39,402 nt of DNA, taken from positions 1-39,402 of the forward strand of contig CAKTXA010000025.1 of assembly GCA_934631005.1 (NCBI GenBank), read 5' to 3'. The notes beneath the pieces were generated by a model. That model was given only the letters and a program-made list of their open reading frames with translations. It had not been told where the DNA came from and searched no databases. This DNA comes from an uncultured Oscillospiraceae bacterium (GTDB lineage Bacteria > Bacillota > Clostridia > Oscillospirales > Oscillospiraceae). The translations under genes and the position numbers were made by a program. Positions 23,586 through 31,665 of the stretch are shown piece by piece. Each line of letters starts with the position of its first letter. Position 1 is the stretch's first letter.

Positions 23586-23942
23586 ATGAAGCTGTTTGAT
23601 TCGGAGTGGAAGGTCATGCAGACGCTCTGGGAGCAGAACGATCTTCCGGCCAGGGAGATCGCGCGGCGGCTGGGTGAGAGCGTCGGCTGGAACAAGAATA
23701 CGACCTATACGGTCATCAAAAAGTGCGTCGACAAGGGCGCGATCGAGCGGCGGGAGCCGAATTTTGTCTGCCACGCCGCGCTCACGCGGCAGCAGGCCCA
23801 GAAGGAGGAGGCCGACTCGCTCGTCGAAAAGGTGTTCGGCGGCTCGGCTGAGCTGCTGTTTGCGTCGATCTTAAGCGACCGCTCGCTCACGAAGGACGAG
23901 CTGGCACGGCTGAAGGCGCTGGTGGAGGAGTACGAGGGATGA
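23586..23942 (+). CDS. BlaI/MecI/CopY-family repressor
   Basis: A 118-residue winged-helix repressor. MKLFDSEWKVMQTLWEQNDL opens the HTH, and NKNTTYTVIKKCVDKGAIER contains the recognition helix. The C-terminal part (about 75-115) is the dimerisation region, which the M56 protease cuts in BlaR1/BlaI systems. The start at 23586 follows AGGAGG; a longer frame from 23529 overlaps the promoter. Its stop overlaps the M56/M23 start (ATGA), giving a repressor-sensor operon. Probable targets are its own promoter and the divergent lipoprotein gene, by the three operator-like sites between them. Confidence 0.92.
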   Translation: MKLFDSEWKVMQTLWEQNDLPAREIARRLGESVGWNKNTTYTVIKKCVDKGAIERREPNFVCHAALTRQQAQKEEADSLVEKVFGGSAELLFASILSDRSLTKDELARLKALVEEYEG

Positions 23943-25405
23943 GCGGCGTGCAGGCCGCGATCCTCGGCGGCAGCGCGCTCGCCGCGCTCGTGCTCGCGCT
24001 GCGGCTGACGCTGCAAAAGCGCCTGCCGCGCAGGCTGTTTCCGGCGCTGTGGTGCATCGCCGCGGCGCGGCTGCTGCTGCCCGTGGCGCTGCCGTCGCGC
24101 CTGAGCGTCTGGAATCTGCTGCAAAATGTGCCCACCGGCGGCGGGGCCGCCGTCATCGCGGACGTTTTGCGTCCGTTCCCGGTACTCACGGCGTCCGCCG
24201 AGGCCGCGGCGCAGACCGGCGCGGCGCGTATTTCGCCGATCCTGCTTATCTGGGCCATCGGCGCGGCGGCGCTGGGGCTGTATTTTGTTATCGGATATGT
24301 CCTTATGACGCGGACATTTCGCCGCGCTGCCGTCTCGCAGCCGCCGTGCGCCGCGCTGGCGGCGCAGCTGCGTCTGGCGCGCGTGCCGCGCATCCGCGTG
24401 ACCCGAAACCGCCGCGCCCCGCTCACATTCGGCGCGCTGCGCCCCACGGTGCTGCTGCCGGACGATCTGCCCGCGGGCACGGAGCGTTTTCGCCTTGTGC
24501 TGGCGCATGAGCTGGCGCACGTCCGCCGCCGCGACTGTTTGCGCAAGTGCCTTCTGACCGTCTGCCTGTGCGCACACTGGTGGAATCCGCTCGTGTGGGC
24601 GATGCTTGTGCTCGCAAACCGCGATATGGAGCTTGCCTGCGACGAGGCCGTTTTGTGTGCGCTGGGCGCGGACTGCAAAAAGGCGTACGCGCTCACGCTT
24701 CTGGATATGGCGCAGCGGACGGCGCGCCCGTCGCCGCTGTGCAGCGGCTTTTCGCGCGGCGGCACGGAGGCGCGCATCCGCGCCATCCTGCGTCCCCGCC
24801 GCACCCCGGCGTGGGCGGGCGCGTGTGCGCTGGTCGTGTTCCTCGTGCTCGGCGCCGCACTCACCACGCAGGCGGTAAAGGCCCCCGTCCCCGCGCCGGA
24901 ACCAGCATCTGCGCCGGTCGCGCTGCCAGTCGAGTCTCCACCGATTGAACCTGTAGCGGAAGCGGAGCCGGAGCCGCCCGTACCCGACCCGGAGCCCGCG
25001 CCTGCCTATGTGTTCCCGCTGGAAAACACGGACGCCGCCGTCACGTGCGCCTACGGCTGGCGCACGCACGAGCAGACCGGCCAGCGGGCGTTCCACGACG
25101 GCGTCGACCTCGACGCCGCGCTTGGCTCGAGCGTGCTGGCCGTGGCCGACGGCACGGTGCTCAGCGCCGAATTTGAGGACGCCTCCGGCTACATCCTCAC
25201 GCTCGAGCACGCAGGCGGCGTGCGCACGCAGTACGCGCACCTGAGCGAATTCTGCGCCGCCCCCGGCGACGCGGTGCGGCAGGGCCAGATCATCGCCAAA
25301 ACCGGCGACAGCGGCTGGTCCACCGGTCCCCACCTCCACCTCGCCGTCCAAATAAACGGCGAACCAACAGACCCCCTGCAAGCGCTCGGGACAGACACAG
25401 AATAA
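23939..25405 (+). CDS. BlaR1-like M56 membrane protease fused to an M23 (LytM) peptidoglycan endopeptidase
   Basis: A 488-residue membrane protein. The N-terminal 300 residues are the M56 sensor-protease part, with hydrophobic helices and the zinc motif HELAH near residue 190, followed by the acidic NRDMELACDEAVL. A helix near 295-315 leads to a Pro/Glu-rich extracellular linker (about 318-365). The C-terminal 120 residues are an M23 domain with its zinc ligands: FHDGVDLD (His and Asp) and GPHLHLAV (HxH). In BlaR1 the outer domain is a penicillin-binding sensor; here it is a complete wall-cutting enzyme or wall-binding sensor. It overlaps BlaI by 4 bases, so it presumably senses the cell wall and cleaves BlaI. 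This architecture is known in databases as M23/M56 metallopeptidase, but its function is not established to my knowledge. Confidence 0.88.
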   Translation: MSGVQAAILGGSALAALVLALRLTLQKRLPRRLFPALWCIAAARLLLPVALPSRLSVWNLLQNVPTGGGAAVIADVLRPFPVLTASAEAAAQTGAARISPILLIWAIGAAALGLYFVIGYVLMTRTFRRAAVSQPPCAALAAQLRLARVPRIRVTRNRRAPLTFGALRPTVLLPDDLPAGTERFRLVLAHELAHVRRRDCLRKCLLTVCLCAHWWNPLVWAMLVLANRDMELACDEAVLCALGADCKKAYALTLLDMAQRTARPSPLCSGFSRGGTEARIRAILRPRRTPAWAGACALVVFLVLGAALTTQAVKAPVPAPEPASAPVALPVESPPIEPVAEAEPEPPVPDPEPAPAYVFPLENTDAAVTCAYGWRTHEQTGQRAFHDGVDLDAALGSSVLAVADGTVLSAEFEDASGYILTLEHAGGVRTQYAHLSEFCAAPGDAVRQGQIIAKTGDSGWSTGPHLHLAVQINGEPTDPLQALGTDTE

Positions 25406-25410
25406 AATAA

Positions 25411-25440
25411 AAAGGAACCCCCTTTGAGGGTTCCTTTTTT
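25411..25440. terminator. Terminator between convergent M56/M23 and anti-sigma genes
   Basis: GGAACCC/GGGTTCC stem with a 7-base loop, extended by A-runs before and T6 after. The mirrored A/T runs make it work in both directions. Confidence 0.85.
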
Positions 25441-25444
25441 TCGC

Positions 25445-26392
25445 TCACTCCCGGATGGAGATGGACAGGTGCTCCACGATCTGCTCCAGCTCGGTGGTCG
25501 TCAGGTACGCGCCGTACAGGCTGATGCCGGCCTTGTCGGTGTAGCAGCTTGCCCAGACGGTGCCGCTGTCGGCGGTGATGAGAAATTCGTAACCGCTCTG
25601 CGTCGTGTAGTAGTACGCCTCCTCATACGTGCCGTCCACAATGTAGCTCTGGCCGAGGCCGCTGCGCGTGGCGTCATAGTCAAAGTCCAGCGTGATCCAG
25701 CCCCGTCCGTCGCTCGCGCCGTAGCGCGCCCAGAACAGCTCGCTGACGAACGCGCCGTCTGCGTCGCGGATGACGAACGCCTGATTTTCAAACGGCAGGG
25801 CGCTGTAGTGCTCCGACAGCCACGTCAGGTCGAGCCGGATCGCGCCCGTCAGCTCCGGCAGCAGCGCGGCGGGATCCTCCGCCATATACTGCATTTTTTC
25901 CGCCGCATCCTCCTCCCGCGTGATGCGCCGGATGCACAGCGCCGGGTCGCTGCTGATGCACGCCGCGGCGTCCCAGCCGCCGTATTGGCTCGACGTCGTG
26001 CCGCCGATCTGCTCGCCGTTTGCCCACTGCTCGAGCGTGATCGGCGGGTCCGCCGCCTGGATCTCTGCCAGCGTCTGCGGCGCTTCGCCGCTCGGCTCGG
26101 ATACGGCCACGGCCACCGGCGTGTCGCCCTCCGGCTGCGGGATCTGGCTGATGTCCGCGATGAGAATGTCGTTCTGAAACTGTCGGACGATCACCGCGGC
26201 GGCCGCCGCCGTCAGCGACAGCGCCGCGATCAGGATCGCCGCCACGGCCAGCCGCGGCAGGCGCTTTTTCGGTTTGTTCATATCAGAGACCTCCTGCGTT
26301 TTTTCGTGGGAGGCGAGCTGTGCGCGGATGCGCGACCGGCTGCGCTCCGGCAGGCGGATGGCGTCCGCCAGACGCTCAAAATTCTGTTCCAT
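25445..26392 (-). CDS. Membrane-bound anti-sigma factor-like protein
   Basis: A 315-residue single-pass protein. Residues 1-45 are a charged cytoplasmic segment (NFERLADAIRLPERSRSRIR), residues about 46-68 a transmembrane helix, and the rest an extracellular domain rich in acidic and aromatic residues whose C-terminal part resembles DUF4367-like domains. It lies one base after the ECF sigma gene, with GGGAGGG as ribosome binding site inside that gene, the standard arrangement of a sigma factor and its membrane anti-sigma partner. The signal sensed outside is unknown; proximity to wall-active and solute-binding proteins suggests envelope stress or a ligand. Confidence 0.75.
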   Translation of the reverse strand: MEQNFERLADAIRLPERSRSRIRAQLASHEKTQEVSDMNKPKKRLPRLAVAAILIAALSLTAAAAAVIVRQFQNDILIADISQIPQPEGDTPVAVAVSEPSGEAPQTLAEIQAADPPITLEQWANGEQIGGTTSSQYGGWDAAACISSDPALCIRRITREEDAAEKMQYMAEDPAALLPELTGAIRLDLTWLSEHYSALPFENQAFVIRDADGAFVSELFWARYGASDGRGWITLDFDYDATRSGLGQSYIVDGTYEEAYYYTTQSGYEFLITADSGTVWASCYTDKAGISLYGAYLTTTELEQIVEHLSISIRE

Positions 26393-26393
26393 A

Positions 26394-26861
26394 TCAGTCC
26401 CTCCCCAGTTCTTCGTTCAGCATTTTTCGCGCGCGGTGCAGGCGCATCGAAACGGCGGAGGCGGTGATGTGCAGAAATCCGGCGATCTCGGCAAACGAAT
26501 ACCCCTCCAGACAGTGCAGCACCACGACCAGACGGTATTTTTCCGGCAGCGCCATCACGGCGCGCAGCAGCGAGCGGTCCTCCGGCTCCGCCGCAAGCGC
26601 CAGCTCCTCCGGCGCGTCCGGCGCAAAGCGTTTCGCCGCGGCCAGCCGGTTTTTGCATGTGTTGACCGTCAACTTCGTCAAAAACGCCCGCTCCCGCCCG
26701 GGCCAGATGGTGAGCTCCTGCTCCAGCAGCCTACAGAACACCGCCTGTACCACGTCCTCCGCGTCGTGCGGCGCACGCAGATACCCCAGCGCCACCCGGT
26801 ACACACTGTCGGCGTATTCATCATACAGCGCCAGCACGGCTTCTCGTTCCATCCCGTCCAT
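26394..26861 (-). CDS. ECF-type RNA polymerase sigma factor
   Basis: A 155-residue sigma-70 family protein with region 2 at about 10-75 (LYDEYADSVYRVALGYL, then DAEDVVQAVFCRLL) and region 4 at about 100-150 (LPEKYRLVVVLHCLEGYS, then the HTH FAEIAGFLHITASAVSMRL). Regions 1.1 and 3 are absent, so it is an ECF group member. I prefer the ATG at 26861, with AGGAACGG upstream; 26852 is possible. It is co-transcribed with the anti-sigma-like gene. Its own promoter is not recognisable to me, which is normal if it is autoregulated through a non-consensus ECF promoter. Confidence 0.9.
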   Translation of the reverse strand: MDGMEREAVLALYDEYADSVYRVALGYLRAPHDAEDVVQAVFCRLLEQELTIWPGRERAFLTKLTVNTCKNRLAAAKRFAPDAPEELALAAEPEDRSLLRAVMALPEKYRLVVVLHCLEGYSFAEIAGFLHITASAVSMRLHRARKMLNEELGRD

Positions 26862-26930
26862 TTCTCCGTTCCTGTGAGATCTCATCCATATAACAATCCA
26901 AAAGGCCCTATCAGCACATTATTTTTCAGA

Positions 26931-26969
26931 AAACCCGGCGGGGAGGAATTTATCCTCCCCGCCGGGTTT
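26931..26969 (-). terminator. Terminator of the long solute-binding lipoprotein gene
   Basis: A perfect 17-bp stem with loop ATTTA (26948-26952) directly after the stop codon, followed on the minus strand by TTTTCTG and a further AT-rich stretch. Confidence 0.8.
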
Positions 26970-26971
26970 GG

Positions 26972-29113
26972 TTACGAATCGGCCTGTTCCATGAGGTAGA
27001 GGTTTGCGCGGGACTGCATGTTGGCGGCGGCGGTTTGTTCGTCGCAGCTGCCGGCAAAGTACGGCGCGGCCTCCTCGTTGAGGATGGCGCAGAGCGTGTC
27101 GTCCTCGTCTTTTAGCAGCGGCGGCTCGTCCAGCAGCGCGTAGAACTGCGCCGCGTCCTCCGGCGAGATCACGTAGCGCGATTCCGCCTCGTCCTCCCGG
27201 CCGGTCGCAAGCAGCTCGTCGACCGCCGCGCGCAGCCGCGTTCTGTCCGCCGGGATGTCGCGCAGGCCGTCATAGCTCTGGCAGTAGGTCAAAAACGCCG
27301 CCGCGCCCTCGGCGTCCCGGCAGGCGGCGGACACGCCGAGCGAGACCGTCACGGTCATCATGCTGCCGCACGTGCCCTCGTTCGGCACGCCCGCGTAGGT
27401 GTAGCCGTTCGTGTAGCCCCAATATTCCTGTACGATTTGCCGCTTGCCGCACAGCGCGCTGACCGTCGCGATCGGCAGATACTGCAAGATCGCCCGCTCG
27501 TCGGCATCCTCCAGCGAGCCGTCGCCGCCCCAGGTCTTGCACCAGCGCAAAAAGTCATAGAACTCCTGCGTCTCAAAGCTGCACGTGCCCGCCGCGCGGT
27601 CGACGTATTTGCCGAGATAGAAGGGGATGCTCAGCGCGAACAGATTGCCCGGCGTGTTCCAGGACTCAAACGGCACCCAGCCTTCCCCGGCGCGCTGCCG
27701 CACCGTCTCCAGCTCCGCCGCCGTCACGCCCGGCGACGCGATCAGGTCGGCGGGCGCGAGGAACGTCTGCAGCTGAACGGTCAGCGGCAGCTCATACAGC
27801 CCGTCCGCGCGCGTCAGCGCGTCGTAAAGCCCCGGCAGAAGCGCTTCGCGCGACACCGTCACGCCCGCAAGCGTCAGAAGATCCGCGCAGACGCGCCGCG
27901 GCGCGAGCGGCCGCGCGTCATAGCCGCTGCTCACAAAGCAGAACAGATCCGGGCTGTCGCCCGCCACGATCTGCGTGCGCAGCAGATCCGCGGGCTGCCC
28001 GCCCTGCGCTTCGTCATAGACCGTCGCCGCCACGCGCCAGACCGTCTGGCTCTGATTAAACTGCTTCGCCATCTGCACGGCGGCCTCTGCGTCGCCGCCG
28101 CCGACGATCGCCAGCGTCAGCTCCCGCCGCGCAGGCGCTGCACCGGCGACACGGCGCAGCTGCACGATGATGCCGCCGGACGCATTGCAGACGCAGAGCC
28201 ACCCGTCCGCCGTCCGCGCAAAATAGCCGCTCAGCGCGTCCGTGTCCAGCGTGTCCCACGTCAGGACGGTCTCCTCCGTGCCCGTCTCCGGGTCGTAGGC
28301 AAACAGGCCCTCCTGCCCGCTGAGGATCAGACGGCCTGCCTCGTCCGTGCCCAGACCGCACAGGTCCGTCCGTTCGAGCAGGACCTCCTGCACCTCCAGC
28401 GTCACGGGGCTTATCTGCCGCAGCTCGTCAAAGCTCGTCCCGTCCATGTCATAAACCGTCGGCGCGAGCAGGCAGAGGCTGCCGCCCGTCTCGGCCAGCG
28501 CCGTAAAATAGCGGCCGTCGCTGTGGTCGCAGTCGTTCTGCGCCGTCACCGCGCCGCGCTCGTCCACCCGCACCAGCCGGTCATAGCTCAGCAGGCAGAA
28601 GCCGCCCTCCACCTGCAAAAGCTGCGTGTACAGCGTGTTGTCGATCGCACAGTCCAGCGCGAGCGTCCCCGCCGGCGCGAACGACGCGTCATACCGCGCC
28701 AGCGCCAGCGTCTGCGCTCGCGTCGTGTAAAGCAGCCAGAAGCCGCCGTCCGCGTCCGCGCAGAGCGCATTGCCGTAGGACAGATCGTCCGGCACGCTCA
28801 GCTCGTCGCCCCATGCGCCGTTTTCCAGCGTCAGCAGCTTCGCGCCGTCCGTACCCTTCGCGCAGACGACCGTTTTGCCGCCGACCGCCGTCTGCACCGA
28901 CCGGTCGTCCAGCCCACGCGGCAGCGGCGTTTCCACCAACTCCCAGTGATAGACCTCGCCTGTGGCCGCGTCCGTCAGCGTCCCGGCAGGCGGTTCCTCC
29001 GCCTGCACCGGCGCCGCCTGCGCAGCCGGTGCTTCCTGCGTCTTCTGCGCGCACCCGGCGAGCCCCACAAGCAGCGCCAGCGCCAGCAGGATCCCAAGTA
29101 CGCTCCGTTTCAT
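26972..29113 (-). CDS. Large lipoprotein: N-terminal propeller-like region plus solute-binding domain (long paralogue)
   Basis: A 713-residue exported lipoprotein with lipobox LVGLAGC. Residues about 50-335 form repeated short beta segments (for example SYGNALCADADGGFWLLYTT and GLGTDEAGRLILSGQEGLF), suggestive of a beta-propeller. Residues about 345-710 are a solute-binding-like domain paralogous to the 450-residue protein at 22016-23368 (shared SWNTPGNLF, WCKTWGGDGS and C-terminal NEEA...NLYLMEQ). ATG 29113 has GGGAGGGG 5 bases upstream and its own promoter. No transport partners lie nearby. The pairing of a propeller with a ligand-binding domain hints at a sensor or carbohydrate/protein-binding role rather than plain import. 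Confidence 0.75.
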   Translation of the reverse strand: MKRSVLGILLALALLVGLAGCAQKTQEAPAAQAAPVQAEEPPAGTLTDAATGEVYHWELVETPLPRGLDDRSVQTAVGGKTVVCAKGTDGAKLLTLENGAWGDELSVPDDLSYGNALCADADGGFWLLYTTRAQTLALARYDASFAPAGTLALDCAIDNTLYTQLLQVEGGFCLLSYDRLVRVDERGAVTAQNDCDHSDGRYFTALAETGGSLCLLAPTVYDMDGTSFDELRQISPVTLEVQEVLLERTDLCGLGTDEAGRLILSGQEGLFAYDPETGTEETVLTWDTLDTDALSGYFARTADGWLCVCNASGGIIVQLRRVAGAAPARRELTLAIVGGGDAEAAVQMAKQFNQSQTVWRVAATVYDEAQGGQPADLLRTQIVAGDSPDLFCFVSSGYDARPLAPRRVCADLLTLAGVTVSREALLPGLYDALTRADGLYELPLTVQLQTFLAPADLIASPGVTAAELETVRQRAGEGWVPFESWNTPGNLFALSIPFYLGKYVDRAAGTCSFETQEFYDFLRWCKTWGGDGSLEDADERAILQYLPIATVSALCGKRQIVQEYWGYTNGYTYAGVPNEGTCGSMMTVTVSLGVSAACRDAEGAAAFLTYCQSYDGLRDIPADRTRLRAAVDELLATGREDEAESRYVISPEDAAQFYALLDEPPLLKDEDDTLCAILNEEAAPYFAGSCDEQTAAANMQSRANLYLMEQADS

Positions 29114-29161
29114 GCAGCCCCTCCCATTTCCGCAGCTTCAAATAATGATTTACATAATACC

Positions 29162-29189
29162 ATTATAAAGCCATCGGCGCAGAAGTCAA
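29162..29189 (-). promoter_or_regulatory. Promoter of the large lipoprotein gene
   Basis: On the minus strand TTGACT (29189-29184) and TATAAT (29167-29162) with a 16-bp spacer, 48 bp upstream of the ATG. Confidence 0.65.
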
Positions 29190-29211
29190 GCCGCGGGCCG
29201 GAGCGGGGGCG

Positions 29212-29733
29212 TTACGGCTCCGTGCCCAGCTCGAGATTCATCAGGTCAAAATCCATGTATTCCCCGTTGAGCTTAAAAAAGTTCGGGAACGTGCACAGCT
29301 TCCGAAAGCCGTATTTTTCATACAGGCGGATGGCGCGGGCGTTGCTGCTGCGCACCTCAAGATTCAGCTGCTCAAAGCCGTTTGCCCGCGCAAAGGCCAA
29401 AATCGCCTCCATCAGCGCGCCCGCCGCGCCGCAGCCCCACCACGCCCGCTTCAGGCTGATGCCGAGCACGCCGCGGTGGCGCATACGGTTCGGTTTGCGG
29501 TTCAGGCTGGCCGTGCCGATGATCTCGCCGCTTACCTTGGCCAGATACTGCACATTGTCCGGCGAATCGCACTGCGCGCGCAGATAGTCCGCCTCCGCCT
29601 CCACGCCGAGCGGCACGCCCTCCACGCCAAAGCTGAGATTGTCGGTCTCTCCGCCGATGATCTTCAAATATTCCAACAGCGCCGCCGCGTCCTCCGCCCG
29701 CGCGCGGACGATTTCAAAGGGGATCGTGTTCAT
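29212..29733 (-). CDS. GNAT-family N-acetyltransferase
   Basis: A 173-residue acetyl-CoA-dependent transferase. The first strand is FEIVRARAEDAAALLEYLK. The acetyl-CoA pyrophosphate loop is degenerate at AWWGCGAAGALMEAIL, where R/QxxGxG/A would be expected. The family's C-terminal motif is NLEVRSSNARAIRLYEKYGF. It is nearest in style to RimJ/RimL- or PhnO-like small enzymes; the substrate is unknown. ATG 29733 has GGAGG 6 bases upstream. It is 30 bp downstream of the DUF5131-like gene on the same strand and could be the last gene of the TetR operon. Confidence 0.88.
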   Translation of the reverse strand: MNTIPFEIVRARAEDAAALLEYLKIIGGETDNLSFGVEGVPLGVEAEADYLRAQCDSPDNVQYLAKVSGEIIGTASLNRKPNRMRHRGVLGISLKRAWWGCGAAGALMEAILAFARANGFEQLNLEVRSSNARAIRLYEKYGFRKLCTFPNFFKLNGEYMDFDLMNLELGTEP

Positions 29734-29763
29734 ATGTTACCTCCGCAGGATCTGCAATAAAAG

Positions 29764-30483
29764 CTATTGATCCGTGCATTTGTAGTTGATCCCGGCAAGT
29801 CTTGCCTGCCGGCACAGGTCTCTGGTCTGGAGCGTATACGGCCTGCCGTCTTTGATGAAATGTGTTCCGCATTGGCGGAATTCAAAATCGACCTGCTTTC
29901 GGATGCACTGTTCCCGGATGTCCAGCACCCAGTCATAGTCGAGCGGCCTTGCGTCCCGGTCCGACTCTCCGCCGACCACGACCAGCTCCACGCCGTCTAA
30001 GTATGGCTCCAGATCCACGCGCTCTAAAAGCGGCTGCGCGGTGATGCACCTGTGCCGGATGGGAAGCGCTTGAAGGACGGACAGCTTTTTGTCCGCATTT
30101 TTCTGATTTTCGATCGTGCAGCACACGGTCACATTTTCGTACCCGTCCCCCCAATCCGCCGGGATGCACTGCGCGAACCGCTCGATGCGCTTGGTCAGGA
30201 AGAGAAACCGGCAGTCCGACCGCTCTTTCATCATCTTCCAGCATTCGCCGCGCCACGCGTCGGCCTCTTCAATGAGAAAGTCGGTGGAAAAGCCGAGATA
30301 GACCATCCCCGGCTTCATTTTATAGCCGCCCTTTTTGAGCTGCGCGACCGGCTTGTCAAAGTCCTTCGTCTTGACGATCACGCTCGTATCGACGCCGCGC
30401 CTGGCGTCGCCCTTATGGATATAGCAATGCAGGCAGCCCTCGCTGCACCGCCTGCACCCGCGCCACGGATCCCACATGGACAT
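29764..30483 (-). CDS. DUF5131 / phage Gp37-Gp68-like protein
   Basis: A 239-residue protein. The N-terminal cysteine group GCRRCSEGCLHCYIHKG (residues about 8-24) and FLFLTKRIERFAQ, near residue 100, are hallmarks of the family annotated as 'phage Gp37/Gp68' or DUF5131. Members contain a CxxxCxxC-like cluster motif and resemble radical-SAM proteins; many are phage-encoded and their function is unknown. The ATG at 30483 has GGAGGG 8 bases upstream; an upstream in-frame ATG at 30513 lies inside the preceding gene. It starts 4 bases after the isochorismatase-like gene ends. Confidence 0.78.
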   Translation of the reverse strand: MSMWDPWRGCRRCSEGCLHCYIHKGDARRGVDTSVIVKTKDFDKPVAQLKKGGYKMKPGMVYLGFSTDFLIEEADAWRGECWKMMKERSDCRFLFLTKRIERFAQCIPADWGDGYENVTVCCTIENQKNADKKLSVLQALPIRHRCITAQPLLERVDLEPYLDGVELVVVGGESDRDARPLDYDWVLDIREQCIRKQVDFEFRQCGTHFIKDGRPYTLQTRDLCRQARLAGINYKCTDQ

Positions 30484-30487
30484 CGTT

Positions 30488-31024
30488 TCACCCTCCTGTC
30501 GTTCCTTCCGCACATCCGCCCTGCGGCTGATACGCCTGCATGGTGTCAGAAAGCATCCTCACGGTGCACCCCTTGCTTTCATAATACGCCAGCAGCTCCG
30601 GCAGCTTCTTTTTGTCGTAGCTCGTGATGCAGTCCGACAGCACGTGCACGGTGTAGCCCGCCTTTGCCATGTTGAAGCACGTGGATTTGATGCACGCCGC
30701 GGCGTCCGCCCCGGCGATGTAAAATTCGGTGATGCCGTGCTCCCGAATGAACGCGGCGAACGCCTCGCTCGTCAGGGCGTTGCTTTTTGACTTCGTAAAT
30801 ATGTGGTCGGACACGACCTTCAGCTCCGGCACCAGCTCCGCGCCGTGCGTGCCGGGCTTGAACGTCCGCGTCCTCGCGGACAGATTGTGGTTTTGAATGT
30901 AAACGACCCAAAGCTCCTGCCGGACGGCCCAGTCGACCGCCGCGTTGACGGTCTCGATGATCTCCCGGTAGTTCTTCGTAATATCATTCTGCAGGTCGAT
31001 CACGACCAGCGCACTGTTTTTCAT
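30488..31024 (-). CDS. Isochorismatase-family cysteine hydrolase
   Basis: A 178-residue hydrolase. The catalytic triad is visible: Asp in ALVVIDLQND (about residue 9), Lys in FTKSKSNAL, and Cys in GADAAACIKST, preceded by the expected cis-peptide region. Family members hydrolyse small amides (nicotinamide, ureidoacrylate, N-carbamoylsarcosine) or isochorismate; the substrate here is not clear. ATG 31024 has GGAGGG 7 bases upstream. It lies between the C39-like peptidase and the DUF5131 gene in the TetR-led operon. Confidence 0.88.
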   Translation of the reverse strand: MKNSALVVIDLQNDITKNYREIIETVNAAVDWAVRQELWVVYIQNHNLSARTRTFKPGTHGAELVPELKVVSDHIFTKSKSNALTSEAFAAFIREHGITEFYIAGADAAACIKSTCFNMAKAGYTVHVLSDCITSYDKKKLPELLAYYESKGCTVRMLSDTMQAYQPQGGCAEGTTGG

Positions 31025-31047
31025 TTTATGACCCTCCATGTTCTCGC

Positions 31048-31665
31048 TTAACTGTCTGCCGCCCCGGCGGTAATGTAAATGTTGTCCGGCAGCAGCGTCC
31101 CTGTTTTCCATACGGCCTCAAACGCCGCCGTCTCCAGCACCCGGTTGTATCGCGCGTCCGACGCGTTGGCGTTTTCGGCGAGAGAGTCCGCCAGATATAC
31201 ATGCTGCGCGTCATAGCCGACCACAACGGCGTAGTGCGTATCCACCGGGATGCGGAGGAATACGATGACCGGCTGGCCCTCCGCCAGCCGCTGCTTCAGC
31301 GTGTCAAGGCTTCCGCGGCAGGCCCTCGCCGGGTGCCCATGCCGCGTCAGGACCTCCGCGATGCTGCTTGCGGGCGTGAAGCCGAGCGGCCGCTTCAGCT
31401 CCGGAAACAGCGCTTCTCCGTCCGCGTCCTCCCCAAAATGCCGCAGAAGATACGCGGCGGCATACGCCGCGCATTTGCCGTCCGTCTGGTAGTCGATGCG
31501 GTTTTCCGCTCCCTCGCAGAAGAACTCCGGCGGATACGGTGCGGCCCCGATCTCGTCCTTCGGCGGGCTGATGTATGCCAGAAACCATATCGCCGCGGCA
31601 AGGGCCAGAATGACCGCCGTGACCGCGGCGATCCGGCGTCTTTTTCGTGTCTGCGTCCGCATCAC
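31048..31665 (-). CDS. Membrane-anchored C39-like (papain-fold) cysteine peptidase
   Basis: A 205-residue protein with a basic N-terminus and one uncleaved helix (about 12-32), leaving the rest outside the membrane. The outer domain shows DGKCAAYAAAYLLRHFG (nucleophile Cys near residue 65), a catalytic His in DTHYAVVVGYD and an Asp in YLADSL, the order seen in C39 and C39-like peptidases. It lacks an ABC transporter, so it is not a bacteriocin exporter protease. The start is either the GTG at 31665 (GGAGG 7 bases upstream) or the adjacent ATG at 31662; both overlap the TetR stop, so it is translationally coupled to it. Confidence 0.75.
   Translation of the reverse strand: MMRTQTRKRRRIAAVTAVILALAAAIWFLAYISPPKDEIGAAPYPPEFFCEGAENRIDYQTDGKCAAYAAAYLLRHFGEDADGEALFPELKRPLGFTPASSIAEVLTRHGHPARACRGSLDTLKQRLAEGQPVIVFLRIPVDTHYAVVVGYDAQHVYLADSLAENANASDARYNRVLETAAFEAVWKTGTLLPDNIYITAGAADS

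Noticed and set aside
23705..25381. A 558-codon minus-strand frame opposite the BlaI and M56/M23 genes
   Set aside because: Arg/Gln-rich antisense shadow; both plus-strand genes carry catalytic or DNA-binding motifs.
27437..29587. A 716-codon open frame on the plus strand
   Set aside because: Antisense to the large lipoprotein and the acetyltransferase; Arg/Ala/Gln-rich composition without domains and no ribosome binding site.
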